Below, piece by piece: positions 30,235 through 38,934 of a stretch of DNA of 56,950 bases. The first letter of the stretch is position 1. The number at the start of each line of letters is the position of its first letter. Location: contig VGXR01000012.1 of NCBI GenBank assembly GCA_016873255.1, forward strand, positions 1 through 56,950, read 5' to 3'. Under the pieces are notes generated by a model. The model was given only the letters and a program-made list of their open reading frames with translations. It ran no database searches and was not told the origin of the DNA. The translations under genes were made by a program, and so were the position numbers. This DNA comes from Planctomycetota bacterium (GTDB lineage: Bacteria; Planctomycetota; Phycisphaerae; Phycisphaerales; SM1A02).

Positions 30235-31545
30235 TCAGCCGCCGCCCAGGATCGAGTCCGCGGCGCTCTCCGACTGCGCGTCCGTCTCGACCGCCGGCCC
30301 GCCGCCGAGCAGGTGGTCGGTGGCCGCGGCCTCCTCGGCCTTGCGCACCGCCTCGGCCTCGGCCGCGATGCGCTGCTCCTCGGCGATGACCTTGCCCTTC
30401 TCGCCGCAGGCCACCACCACGCGCTCGGCCAGGTCCTCGGCCATGCCGAGTTCCTGCATGAGCACGGGCATGCCCACCTCCTCGATGTCGAACACGCTGA
30501 TGAGGCCCAGGGCGCCCATCTTGTCGAGCATCTCGTCGGTGAAGCCCTCGATGGGCGTCAGCGTCTCCTGGATGGCCTGCAGGTTGCGGTCGAACTCCGC
30601 GGGCGTCAGGATGTCGATGTCCCAGCCGGTGAGGCGCGCCGCGAGGCGCACGTTCTGGCCGCGACGGCCGATGGCCAGCGACAGCTGGTCCTCGCGCACG
30701 ATGATGGTGCCGCGGCCGAGCTCGAAGCAGAGGCTGACCTCCTCGACCTCGGCGGGCTTGAGCGCGTTGGCGATGAGCACCTGGCTCGACTCGTTCCAGC
30801 GGACGATGTCGATCTTCTCGCCGCCGAGCTCGTCCACGATGTTGCGGATGCGGCTGCCGCGCACGCCGACGCACGCGCCGACGGGGTCGACCTTGCTGTC
30901 GACGCTCGACACGGCCAGCTTGGTGCGGAACCCGGGCTCGCGGCTCATCGCCTTGATCTCGATGACGCGCTCGGCGACCTCGGGCACCTCCGCCTCGAAG
31001 AGCTTGCGGATGAAGTCGGGGTGCGCGCGGCTGAGCACGATCTTCACCTGGTTGATCGAGTCGCGCACGTCGAGGATCAGGCAGCGCACGCGGTCGCCGG
31101 GCTGGAACTGCTCGCCCGGGATCTGCTCGCTGCGGGGCATGAAGCCCTCGATGCGGTCGATCTGCACGATGAGGGCGCCGCCCTCGTAGCGCGCCGCGGT
31201 GCCGGTGACCAGCTCGCCCTGGCGCTTGCCGAACTCCTCGAGCAGCGAGTTGCGCTCGTCCTCGCGGAACTTCTGGATCATGACCTGCTTGGCAGTCTGC
31301 GCCGGGATGCGGCCGAGCGACTTCAGGTCGATGGGCTCCCTGCTTCCGTCCTCGAGCTCGCGCCACAGCGTGATGCCGCCGGAGAGGCGGTCGATCTCGC
31401 ACCCGAACTCCTCGGTATCGAGGGAGTTGAAGTGCTTGCGCGCGGCGCTGACCATGGCCTGCTCGAGATCGTGGATGAGGAGCTCGCGATCGATGTTGCG
31501 CTCGCGGGCGATGGAGTCGAGGATGGCAAGGGTCTCGCGATTCAT
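30235..31545 (-). CDS. nusA: Transcription termination/antitermination factor NusA
   Basis: 436 aa. N-terminal RNAP-binding domain (about 1-125), an S1 domain (about 130-200, TGTAARYEGGALIVQIDRIEG), and two KH domains with VGVRGSRIRNIVDELGGEKID and SLAIGRRGQNVRLAARLTGW. The C-terminus has a helix-hairpin-helix-like segment and a disordered acidic tail. It modulates RNA polymerase pausing and couples to rRNA antitermination. ATG 31545 has a GGAG at 6 nt; upstream in-frame sequence is rejected as leader. The rimP gene that usually precedes nusA is not here; a long leader with a possible small ORF takes its place. Confidence 0.95.
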   Translation of the reverse strand: MNRETLAILDSIARERNIDRELLIHDLEQAMVSAARKHFNSLDTEEFGCEIDRLSGGITLWRELEDGSREPIDLKSLGRIPAQTAKQVMIQKFREDERNSLLEEFGKRQGELVTGTAARYEGGALIVQIDRIEGFMPRSEQIPGEQFQPGDRVRCLILDVRDSINQVKIVLSRAHPDFIRKLFEAEVPEVAERVIEIKAMSREPGFRTKLAVSSVDSKVDPVGACVGVRGSRIRNIVDELGGEKIDIVRWNESSQVLIANALKPAEVEEVSLCFELGRGTIIVREDQLSLAIGRRGQNVRLAARLTGWDIDILTPAEFDRNLQAIQETLTPIEGFTDEMLDKMGALGLISVFDIEEVGMPVLMQELGMAEDLAERVVVACGEKGKVIAEEQRIAAEAEAVRKAEEAAATDHLLGGGPAVETDAQSESAADSILGGG

Positions 31546-31682
31546 GGTGTGCTCCGTGTGAGTGCCTGGTTGGCTGGATGTGCGGTCGGACGGGATGTGC
31601 AGGCAGGCCGGGAAACGACGCGGGCCACGCGTCCGGTCGACGCATGGCCCGCCCTGGCGGCCGAGGAACCCTGGCGCGGGGG

Positions 31683-31808
31683 TCAGCCCATCAGGGCAGC
31701 CTCCGAGCGGGCGCTCGACGCGCGCTCCATGCATCCGACGCCGGCGCACGCGGCGCCGACGACCAGCGAACTGACCAGCGAACCGAACATGACGCGGGTG
31801 GGCGTCAT
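31683..31808 (-). CDS. Possible 41-aa small lipoprotein in nusA leader
   Basis: 41 aa: a basic start (MTPTR), a hydrophobic stretch (residues 7-25) and cysteines at 21 and 26 in VGAACAGVGC, then a short polar tail. It looks like a minimal lipoprotein, although neither Cys has an ideal Leu at -3. It lies within the predicted nusA transcript, 137 nt before nusA. No Shine-Dalgarno is evident. It could be a leader peptide, a real small lipoprotein or chance. Confidence 0.35.
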   Translation of the reverse strand: MTPTRVMFGSLVSSLVVGAACAGVGCMERASSARSEAALMG

Positions 31809-31915
31809 GGCGTGCGGCTGGAGCCGGGGATCAGGATCGACGGACGGACGATCATGACGGCGGAGGCAAGGAGGCGGACCGGAGGCCACAAAGGGCCCCA
31901 GGACCAGGACGGACG

Positions 31916-31934
31916 GCCCCGGACCATCCGGGGC
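31916..31934 (-). promoter_or_regulatory. 5' stem-loop at the start of the nusA transcript
   Basis: Perfect 7-bp stem (31916-31922 with 31928-31934), 5-nt loop, starting about 9 nt after the predicted -10 box. Same placement as the atpD leader hairpin. Confidence 0.4.
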
Positions 31935-31943
31935 GGGCTGCGT

Positions 31944-31949
31944 ATTGTA
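31944..31949 (-). promoter_or_regulatory. Predicted -10 element (TACAAT) of nusA operon
   Basis: Near-consensus TACAAT on the minus strand, giving a predicted nusA leader of about 390 nt. Confidence 0.5.
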
Positions 31950-32021
31950 GCGAGAATCCCGCAAAAATCCACCCCCACCCCCACCCGCGTTTGGGCGCTC
32001 GGAACCGCGTCCGGACGGTGT

Positions 32022-32027
32022 TACCCT
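32022..32027 (+). promoter_or_regulatory. Predicted -10 element (TACCCT) of DsbD-like gene
   Basis: TACCCT 11 nt upstream of ATG 32039. Confidence 0.45.
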
Positions 32028-32038
32028 TGCCGGTGACG

Positions 32039-33982
32039 ATGAACGACGCCAGCGCCCCAGGCCCCCGGTTCCCCGCCCTCCGCCGCACGGCGGTCGCCGT
32101 GCTGGCAATGCTGGCCGCGCTCGCCGGGACGCAGCCCGCGCTGGCGCAGGCCTCCTCCGAGCTCAAGGTCGGCATCCGCGCCGCGTCGGCGCTCGTCAAG
32201 GCAGCGCCCGGCGACACCTTCCCCCTCGCGGTGGAGTTCGACATCGCGCCCGAGTGGCACGTGTGGACGAGCGAGGCACAGCTGCGCAGCCTGCCCAAGG
32301 GCCTGACCGGCTACGCCGACGCGATCTTCACCGCCATCGACGTCTCCGTGGACCCACCCGCGGCGGCCACGGCGGCGGTGGCAAACATCCAGTGGCCCGA
32401 GCCGCACGGCGCGAAGATCGACGTCGGCGAGGGGCCGAGGGAGTTTGCCGTCTACGAGGGGAAGGCGACAGCGTTCGTGCCGGTGGTCCTCTCCGCATCG
32501 GCATCCGGCACCGTCACGTTCCGCATCACCATGGACTTCCAGGCGTGCAGCACCACCTGCCTCGGGCCCGCGTCCGTGGAGCGGACGGTCACCGTCGAGG
32601 TGGCCGCGGGCGCGCGCGAGTCGTCGGGCCCCGCCGAGACGCCGATGTTCGCCGGCTTCGATCCGACCGTGTTCAGCCGCATCGGGGCCAATCCCGGGAT
32701 GGGCGCGCCGTCGGGCGCCGCCGCCGCCAGGCCGCTGCGCATCCCGCTGTTCGGCTGGGACTTCGAGCTGGACCAGGAGGGCGCGGCGTTCTTCCCGATC
32801 ATGCTGGTGCTTGCCTTCGTCGGCGGCGCCATCCTGAACTTCACGCCGTGCGTGCTGCCGGTGGTGCCGCTCAAGGTCATGGGGCTTGCGGGTGCGGCCG
32901 GCGGGGACCGGCGGCGCACGCTCCTCCTCGGCGCGGCCATGACCGCGGGAGTCGTCGCCTTCTGGCTGGCGCTCGGCGTGCTCCTCAGCAGCGTCAAGGG
33001 CTTCGGGCAGTCGAACCAGCTGTTCCAGTACCCGGTCTTCACGATCGCCGTGGGCGTCTTCATCGCCGCGATGGCCATCGGGATGGCGGGGTTCTTCACG
33101 GTCGGGCTTCCGCAGTGGGTCTACGCGGTCGAGACCAAGAACGAGACGGTCCTCGGCAGCGTCATCTTCGGCGTGATGACGGCGGTGCTGTCCACGCCCT
33201 GCACCGCGCCGCTCATGGGTGCCGCCGCCGGCTGGGCGGTCACCACCAAGAGCGCATTCACCATCCTCGCCGTGTTCCTCGCCATCGGCCTGGGCATGGG
33301 CGCGCCGTACCTGGTGCTGAGCGCGTACCCGCAGCTGGCGCGCAGGTTGCCCAAGAGCGGGCCCGCGAGCGACGTGCTGAAGCAGGTGATGGGGCTCCTG
33401 CTCCTGGCCGCGGCGATCTACTTCATCGGCGCCGGCGTGAACGGCCTGCTGCCGCACCCGGCGGTGGTGCACTGGTGGCTGATCGGGCTGACGGGCGCGG
33501 CGGCCGGCCTGTGGCTCGTGCGGCGCACGCTGCAGATCGCGAAGACCCCCGGCGCCAAGGCGACCTTCGTCGCGGTGGGGCTGCTCATCGCCGGCATCTC
33601 CGCGGCCATCCCGCCCGTGCTCGCGGTCGAAAGGCTGCCGTGGCGCCCGTACACGGAGGAGGCGCTCGCGGCGGCATGCCGCGACGGCAAGGTGGTGGTG
33701 CTCGACTTCACCGCGGAGTGGTGCATCAACTGCAAGACGTTCGAGAAGACCATCCTCGAGGCCGATTCGGTGGCCACGGTGCTGCGCGAGCCCGGGGTGA
33801 CGCTGCTCAAGGCCGACATCACCAGCAAGGACGCGCCGGGCAAGGCGAAGCTCGCGGAGCTCGGCCGCGTCACCATCCCGCTGCTCGTGGTGTATGCCCC
33901 CAGCGGTGCCGAGGTCCTCAAGAGCGAGGCCTACACGCGCGAGCAGGTCATCGAGGCGGTGCGCTCGGCGCAGGGGAGATGA
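32039..33982 (+). CDS. dsbD: Thiol:disulfide interchange protein DsbD-like
   Basis: 647 aa. A signal peptide (about 12-37) is followed by a periplasmic DsbD-alpha-like domain (to about 205, with a Cys pair in FQACSTTC), then a polytopic membrane core with the two redox motifs TPCVLP and TPCTAP, and a C-terminal thioredoxin domain with WCINC at 561-565. It passes electrons from cytosolic thioredoxin across the membrane to the periplasm, for cytochrome c assembly or disulfide repair. ATG 32039 starts the signal peptide; the TTG upstream is rejected. Its 3' end overlaps the convergent O-antigen ligase-like gene by 35 bp. Confidence 0.92.
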   Translation: MNDASAPGPRFPALRRTAVAVLAMLAALAGTQPALAQASSELKVGIRAASALVKAAPGDTFPLAVEFDIAPEWHVWTSEAQLRSLPKGLTGYADAIFTAIDVSVDPPAAATAAVANIQWPEPHGAKIDVGEGPREFAVYEGKATAFVPVVLSASASGTVTFRITMDFQACSTTCLGPASVERTVTVEVAAGARESSGPAETPMFAGFDPTVFSRIGANPGMGAPSGAAAARPLRIPLFGWDFELDQEGAAFFPIMLVLAFVGGAILNFTPCVLPVVPLKVMGLAGAAGGDRRRTLLLGAAMTAGVVAFWLALGVLLSSVKGFGQSNQLFQYPVFTIAVGVFIAAMAIGMAGFFTVGLPQWVYAVETKNETVLGSVIFGVMTAVLSTPCTAPLMGAAAGWAVTTKSAFTILAVFLAIGLGMGAPYLVLSAYPQLARRLPKSGPASDVLKQVMGLLLLAAAIYFIGAGVNGLLPHPAVVHWWLIGLTGAAAGLWLVRRTLQIAKTPGAKATFVAVGLLIAGISAAIPPVLAVERLPWRPYTEEALAAACRDGKVVVLDFTAEWCINCKTFEKTILEADSVATVLREPGVTLLKADITSKDAPGKAKLAELGRVTIPLLVVYAPSGAEVLKSEAYTREQVIEAVRSAQGR

Positions 33983-36251
33983 CCTCGCCGCCGGCGATGG
34001 CGCGCAGGCGCTCGCGCTCCCCGGCCGGGATGCGGCGCAGCGGGTCGAGTTCGTAGGAATCGTCGGCGGCGAGCGCGCGCGCGGCGGCGGCCTGCGCCGC
34101 GGACGCATCGCCAGCGCGCACGCGCCACTCGGCGAGCCGCGCCCACCCGCGAACGCTGCGCGGGTTGCACGCCACCTGGCGCTCGGCGGCCGAGCGCAGG
34201 AACCCTTCCACCCAGGCGCGGTCGGCGCACTCGGCAGGCTGCGCGAGCACCGCCTCGGCGACGAGCGCCGCGGCCGACGCGACGCGCTCGGGAGCGTCGG
34301 CACGGAACCCCACCACGGCAAGTCCCAGCACCAAGCGGCAGCGCGCCGAGCGCGCCTCGATCGATGCGTCGGCGCCCTGCCCGGACACGGAGGACGCCGC
34401 CTGCTCGAGCGCCGCGGCCACGAGCGACGGACGTGCCATCCATCGGTCCTCGCCGCCGCGGAGGAGCCCCGACGCAGCCTGGAAGCGCGCGTGGTCCACC
34501 GGCAGCACGCGCGGCACGTCCTCCCCGAGGCGTGCACGCGCATGGAGGGCGAGCGGCAGCGCGGCGTCCATGACCTGCCTCTCGGCGCGGCGCGCGGCCT
34601 CGAAGGAGGCGAAGCCCATGGCGGCAACGCCGCCGGCAAGCGCCGCGGCCGTCACGGCGGCGCCCGCGCCACCGCGCGAGGCCTGCGGCCGCACGGTGGG
34701 GTCGACCGCCGCGGCGCCGAGCAGCAGAGCCACCCACGCCACGGCACCGGGCCACCAGAGCAGCATCTCCACCTGCGCGTGCATGGCGACGAGCAGCGCC
34801 GCCGAGGCGATGCACGCCGACCACAGCCTCCCGCCGACGAGCGCCGCGCGCACCGAGGCGCCCGCGAGGCTTGCGCCGAGGAGCGCCGCGAGCACCCGCA
34901 CCGCAAGCGACCGCTCGTCGAGCGCGTGGGCCTCGGGCACGATGGCCACCACCGACGCCGCCAGCACCGCGAGCGCCGCCACCAGCGGCCCGCGCGTCCA
35001 TGCTGTGGCGCCGTCGCGCGGCAGCTCGCCGCGGTGCACCGAGCCGAGCGCGGCGATCGACACCAGCGCCGCGAGCAGCGCGATCCACGCTGCGCCGGCG
35101 ATGCCGAGCGACGCAAGCCAGTCGGCCCATGCGGCGTGCGCGCTCTGCACCTCCTCGGGGGATCGGTCGGGACGCACGGCGAGGTAGGCATCGGCGAAGC
35201 CCGCGGGGCCGACCCCCGTGAGCGGGTGCGCGACGAATGCGCGCGCGGCGCCGTCGGCGTAGTGCGAGCGGAACAGGAGGCTGCGCTCGGCCGCTCCCTC
35301 GCCAACCGCGCCCCGCAGCGCCACCGCGGCGACCACTGCGGCGACCATCGCCACCGCCACCCATGCGCGCGTGCGGCCCTGCGGCGAGCGCAGCGCGCAC
35401 CAGGCGCCGAATGCGCACGCGAGGCCGAGGGCACCGATGGCTCCCTTCGAACCGTTGACCGCCACCAGGGCGGCGCACAGGATCCCGGCGCCGCCGAGCA
35501 GCACCGTGCCGAGCGGACGCAGCCGCCGAAGCGCAAGCGCCCCGCCCGCAAGGGCGAGCGCCGCCGCGGCAAGCACGCCGCTCGCCACGTTCGACATGCC
35601 GAACCACGCCGTGGCCTCGGGCTGCATGACGCGGCGCTCGTAGGTCAGCGCCTGCGGCGATCCCTCGGACCAGCCGTGGCCCGCCAGCACCTCCGCCTTG
35701 TGCAGGCGGAACTGCTCGACCATCGCCGGGTGCTCCTGCCACAGCTGCATGGCACCGCGCACCGCCATCGGCACCGCCGCCCCGGCGAGGATCCCGACGA
35801 GCACCGCGCGCAGGACGCGCGCGCGCGAGGCGGGCAGCGCGCGCACGGCCGCGGCGATGGCCGCGGCGCCGAACATCGCCGAGCACCACTGCAGCCCGCG
35901 CAACGCGTCGTCCGCGCCGCGCGACGCATGCCAGCCCGCGGCGAGCACACCGACCGCGGCAAGGGCCACGAGCACCGCGCCCACGCGGTCGACGCCCCGG
36001 CGGACGCCGATCACGGCCAGCGCCGAGAGCGCGAGCGAGAGGGAATCGAGGAGCAGGCCGGTGGACGGGGCGATGCCCGCGAACGGGTTCGGGTCCGCGG
36101 CCGGGTCGACGTCGAACCACAGGTTGGGAGGGTGCGACACCAGTGCCTGGCCGGCCGCGATCGCGGCGATCCCGATGCAGGCGACGGTCGCGACGACGCC
36201 TCCGCGGCGGCTCGCACCCGACGGCGCCGCGGCGGGCGCATCCGCGTTCAC
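33948..36251 (-). CDS. O-antigen ligase-like (Wzy_C) membrane protein with helical C-terminal domain
   Basis: 767 aa. Around a dozen hydrophobic helices fill residues 20-530. The Wzy_C/WaaL-type signature is seen in VNGSKGAIGALGLACAF and in the loop HPLTGVGPAGFADAY followed by AHAAWADWLASLGIAG. The last ~200 residues are soluble, Ala-rich and helical, like TPR repeats that accompany many such ligases. Expected role: transfer or polymerisation of undecaprenyl-linked glycans on the outer face of the inner membrane. GTG 36251 overlaps the WecA-like stop (GTGA), so the two act in one pathway. Confidence 0.78.
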   Translation of the reverse strand: MNADAPAAAPSGASRRGGVVATVACIGIAAIAAGQALVSHPPNLWFDVDPAADPNPFAGIAPSTGLLLDSLSLALSALAVIGVRRGVDRVGAVLVALAAVGVLAAGWHASRGADDALRGLQWCSAMFGAAAIAAAVRALPASRARVLRAVLVGILAGAAVPMAVRGAMQLWQEHPAMVEQFRLHKAEVLAGHGWSEGSPQALTYERRVMQPEATAWFGMSNVASGVLAAAALALAGGALALRRLRPLGTVLLGGAGILCAALVAVNGSKGAIGALGLACAFGAWCALRSPQGRTRAWVAVAMVAAVVAAVALRGAVGEGAAERSLLFRSHYADGAARAFVAHPLTGVGPAGFADAYLAVRPDRSPEEVQSAHAAWADWLASLGIAGAAWIALLAALVSIAALGSVHRGELPRDGATAWTRGPLVAALAVLAASVVAIVPEAHALDERSLAVRVLAALLGASLAGASVRAALVGGRLWSACIASAALLVAMHAQVEMLLWWPGAVAWVALLLGAAAVDPTVRPQASRGGAGAAVTAAALAGGVAAMGFASFEAARRAERQVMDAALPLALHARARLGEDVPRVLPVDHARFQAASGLLRGGEDRWMARPSLVAAALEQAASSVSGQGADASIEARSARCRLVLGLAVVGFRADAPERVASAAALVAEAVLAQPAECADRAWVEGFLRSAAERQVACNPRSVRGWARLAEWRVRAGDASAAQAAAARALAADDSYELDPLRRIPAGERERLRAIAGGEVISPAPSAPPR

Positions 36252-37423
36252 CGGCGTTCCCCGGCGCGCATGCGTGCGAGCATCGGCTGCTCGAGCGCCG
36301 CGAGCGCGCCGAGCACCAGCGCCGTCTGCAGGCCGATGAGCGCCGCCTGCCAGGGCTCCGCGGTCCCGAGCAGCAGCCCGCCGACGCCGCACACCGCGCC
36401 CAGCGCGCAGATGAGGAGCACCGCGCCGCGCTGCGAGAGCCCGCGCATCACGAGGCGGTGCGAGAAGTGCTGGTGGTCGCCCACCATGGGGCTCTTGCCC
36501 TGCGAGAGCCGCAGGAGCGTCACCACCACCGAGTCGTAGAGCGGCACGGCCAGCACCACGAGCGGCGCCAGCGCGCCGTACCAGCGCGAGCCGAGCGCAT
36601 AGCCCGGGTCCTCGGGCGCGGTGAAGGTGATCTGCACCGCGAGCGTCGCCAGCAGGAACCCGACCGGCAGCGATCCGCCGTCGCCCATGAAGATGCGGGC
36701 GCGCTGCCCCGCCCGCCACGGGAAGTTGAACGCGAGGAACCCGAGCAGCCCGCCGCACAGGAGCGCGAGCACGCCCGCCGTCGCCCACTGCCGCGCGACG
36801 CACGCGGCCACGCAGAGCGCCGCGGCGGCGATCGCCGACACGCCGCCCGAGAGGCCGTCCATGTTGTCGAGGAAGTTCACGGCGTTCACCAGCGCCACGA
36901 TGAAGGCGGCGGTGAGCAGCACGGAGAGCCACGGCCCGCCGACCGACGCATCGAGGAGGGTCAGCGCGCGGATGTCGCCCAGCCACGCCGCGCCCGTGGC
37001 CACGCCCACCTGCACCGCGCGCTTGGGGAGCGGCGGGAGCGCGCGCCGGTCATCGAGCACCCCGGTGACGTGCAGCACCAGCGCGCCGAGGAGGATGGCG
37101 AGCGCCGGCCGCGCGGTGGCCTCGAGGCGCCGGGCGCTCTCGGCGAGCGGCGGAGCCCACTCCGCGAGCCGGTCGAGGCCGGCGCCCGCGGCCAGCGCCA
37201 GCGCCGCGGCCAGCGGCAGCAGCACCGCGGCCGCAATCGCCACGCCGCCGATGTTCGGCACGGGACGCAGCTCCTTCACGTGCCCGGCGGCACCGGCCGA
37301 GTCCAGCGCCCCGGCGCGGTGCCCCGCGGCGACCAGCGCGCGCGTCAGGACCGCCGACGCCGCCCACGCGGCCACGAAGGCGGCGATCACGGGGGCCACG
37401 GCGCTCGCGGCGGGAGGAGCCAC
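36248..37423 (-). CDS. MraY/WecA-family undecaprenyl-phosphate glycosyl-1-phosphate transferase
   Basis: 391 aa polytopic membrane enzyme. Family motifs: NAVNFLDNMDGLSGG (Mg-binding Asp residues), FNFPWRAGQRARIFMGDGGSLPVGF and the cytoplasmic GDHQHFSHRL motif typical of the WecA branch rather than MraY. It would prime glycan synthesis by loading a sugar-1-phosphate on undecaprenyl phosphate. GTG 37423 follows TACGCT by exactly 6 nt; the longer ORF start is rejected. Operon with the O-antigen ligase-like gene. Confidence 0.9.
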   Translation of the reverse strand: MAPPAASAVAPVIAAFVAAWAASAVLTRALVAAGHRAGALDSAGAAGHVKELRPVPNIGGVAIAAAVLLPLAAALALAAGAGLDRLAEWAPPLAESARRLEATARPALAILLGALVLHVTGVLDDRRALPPLPKRAVQVGVATGAAWLGDIRALTLLDASVGGPWLSVLLTAAFIVALVNAVNFLDNMDGLSGGVSAIAAAALCVAACVARQWATAGVLALLCGGLLGFLAFNFPWRAGQRARIFMGDGGSLPVGFLLATLAVQITFTAPEDPGYALGSRWYGALAPLVVLAVPLYDSVVVTLLRLSQGKSPMVGDHQHFSHRLVMRGLSQRGAVLLICALGAVCGVGGLLLGTAEPWQAALIGLQTALVLGALAALEQPMLARMRAGERR

Positions 37424-37429
37424 GCCGCA

Positions 37430-37435
37430 AGCGTA
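37430..37435 (-). promoter_or_regulatory. Predicted -10 element (TACGCT) of WecA-like gene
   Basis: TACGCT exactly 6 nt before GTG 37423, in a 49-bp divergent space. Confidence 0.55.
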
Positions 37436-37459
37436 TCCGCGGCGCTCGGCGGAATCGGG

Positions 37460-37465
37460 GATACT
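37460..37465 (+). promoter_or_regulatory. Possible -10 element (GATACT) of LOG gene
   Basis: GATACT 7 nt before ATG 37473; first base departs from consensus. Confidence 0.35.
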
Positions 37466-37472
37466 CCCCGCA

Positions 37473-38093
37473 ATGCGAACGGTCACCGTCTACTGCTCCT
37501 CGAGCGGCGCGCTCGAGCCGCACTTCTCGCAGGGCGCCCGCGACCTCGGGCACGCCATCGCGGAGCGCGGCATCGTGCTCGTCTACGGAGGCGGCTCGAT
37601 CGGGCTGATGGGCGAATGCGCCCGTGCCGCCAAGGAGCGCGGCGGCACCGTGGTCGGGATCATCACGCGCAAGCTCCTCGACCTCGAGCAGGGGTGGAAG
37701 GGCTGCGACGAGCTGATCGTGGTCGACACCATGCAGCAGCGCCGGCGGCTCCTCATGGACCGCGCCGACGGGTTCGTCGTGCTGCCCGGCGGGCTCGGAA
37801 CCTACGAGGAGTTCTTCGAGGTGCTGGTGGCGCGCCAGCTCGGCGACCACCGGAAGCCGATCGCCATCGTCAACCACGACGGCTACTACGACCCGCTGCT
37901 GGCGATGATCGAGCATGGCATCGAGCACCGCTTCGTGCGGCCCGCGGTGCGCAGCGTGATGAGCGTGGTGACGGACGGGGCCGCGGCCATCGACGAGCTC
38001 CTCGCGCACGAGCCGAGCCCGCACGACCCGGCCGACTTCCTGCCGATGCACGCCGGGCGCGACCGTGCCGGCAACGGGGGCGCGGGCGCGTGA
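37473..38093 (+). CDS. LOG-family phosphoribohydrolase-like protein (Rossman fold TIGR00730 type)
   Basis: 206 aa. The two hallmark motifs are GGGSIGLMG (39-47) and PGGLGTYEE (105-113), which form the nucleotide-binding site of cytokinin-activating LOG proteins; bacterial members hydrolyse nucleoside 5'-monophosphates to base plus ribose 5-phosphate. Physiological substrate in bacteria is often unknown. Its stop overlaps the lpxI GTG (GTGA), so it is co-translated with lipid A and RNA methyltransferase-like genes. Confidence 0.9.
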   Translation: MRTVTVYCSSSGALEPHFSQGARDLGHAIAERGIVLVYGGGSIGLMGECARAAKERGGTVVGIITRKLLDLEQGWKGCDELIVVDTMQQRRRLLMDRADGFVVLPGGLGTYEEFFEVLVARQLGDHRKPIAIVNHDGYYDPLLAMIEHGIEHRFVRPAVRSVMSVVTDGAAAIDELLAHEPSPHDPADFLPMHAGRDRAGNGGAGA

Positions 38094-38932
38094 GCGCGCG
38101 GGTCGGCATCATCGCCGGCCAGGGGCTCCTCCCCTTCCTGGTGGCGCGCGGCATGCGCGCGCAGGGACGCGCCACGCTGTGCCTGGGCCTGCGCGGCCAG
38201 TGGGCCGAGGGGCTTCCGGGCGAGTGCGACGAGTTCCGCGAGGCAGGCGTGCTGCAGCTCGGCAAGTGGATCCGCACCTTCCGCCGCGCGGGCGTCACGG
38301 AGGTGACGATGGTGGGCCGCGTGAGCAAGAAGCGGATGCACGACCCGTGGATGATCCTGAAGGCGCTCCGCGACCTCCCCGACTGGCGCACCGCGGACCT
38401 CTGGTTCCGCAAGCTCCGGCACGACCGCCGCAGCGCTACCCTCTTGCGCACCGTGGCCGACGACCTGGCCGCGCACGGAGTGGTGCTCATCGATTCCACG
38501 CGCTACATCCCCGAGCACATGGCCTCCGAGGGCACCATGGGCCAAGTGCACCCCGACGCGCGCGCGCAGGGCGACATCGCCTTCGGCTGGCCCCTCCTGC
38601 AGAAGGTGGGCGGCCTCGACATCGGCCAGGCCATCAGCGTGCACGACCGCGACGTGATCGCGGTCGAGGCCGTCGAGGGCACCGACGCCATGATCCGCCG
38701 CAGCGGCGAGCTCTGCCGCGCGAGCGGCTGGACGCTCCTCAAGACGGCGCGCCCCGGGCACGACATGCGCGCGGACGTCCCCACCATCGGCGTGCAGACC
38801 ATCGAGGGCCTTGCGGCCGCGGGCGCGCGCTGCGTGGCCGTGGGCGTCGGGCGCGTGATCCTGGTCGACCGCCCGGCGGTGATCGCCGCGGCCGACCGCG
38901 CCGGCATCGCCGTGGTGGGCGTGAAGGACTGA
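38090..38932 (+). CDS. lpxI: UDP-2,3-diacylglucosamine pyrophosphatase LpxI
   Basis: 280 aa. Matches the LpxI (former DUF1009) family: N-terminal VGIIAGQGLLPFLVARGMR, the central GWPLLQKVGGLDIGQAISVHDRDVIAVEAVEGTDAMI and C-terminal DMRADVPTIGVQTIEGLAAAGARCVAVGVGR. It cleaves UDP-2,3-diacylglucosamine to lipid X, replacing LpxH, and so implies a lipid A pathway and an outer membrane. GTG 38090 overlaps the LOG stop. No other lpx genes are nearby. Confidence 0.93.
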   Translation: MSARVGIIAGQGLLPFLVARGMRAQGRATLCLGLRGQWAEGLPGECDEFREAGVLQLGKWIRTFRRAGVTEVTMVGRVSKKRMHDPWMILKALRDLPDWRTADLWFRKLRHDRRSATLLRTVADDLAAHGVVLIDSTRYIPEHMASEGTMGQVHPDARAQGDIAFGWPLLQKVGGLDIGQAISVHDRDVIAVEAVEGTDAMIRRSGELCRASGWTLLKTARPGHDMRADVPTIGVQTIEGLAAAGARCVAVGVGRVILVDRPAVIAAADRAGIAVVGVKD

Positions 38933-38934
38933 CG

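Larger units (their letters stand above)
31546..32038. other. Long divergent region / nusA leader (493 bp)
   Basis: Between nusA (minus) and the DsbD-like gene (plus). It contains a candidate small ORF (31808-31683), a TACAAT -10 box and a stem-loop for the nusA transcript, and a TACCCT box for the plus gene. A homopolymer-like A5 and C-rich block at 31963-31985 separates the two promoters. No other gene is visible. Confidence 0.6.

Noticed and set aside
31546-31749. N-terminal extension of nusA to 31749
   Set aside because: The extension lacks any NusA similarity, while ATG 31545 has a Shine-Dalgarno and gives the canonical start.
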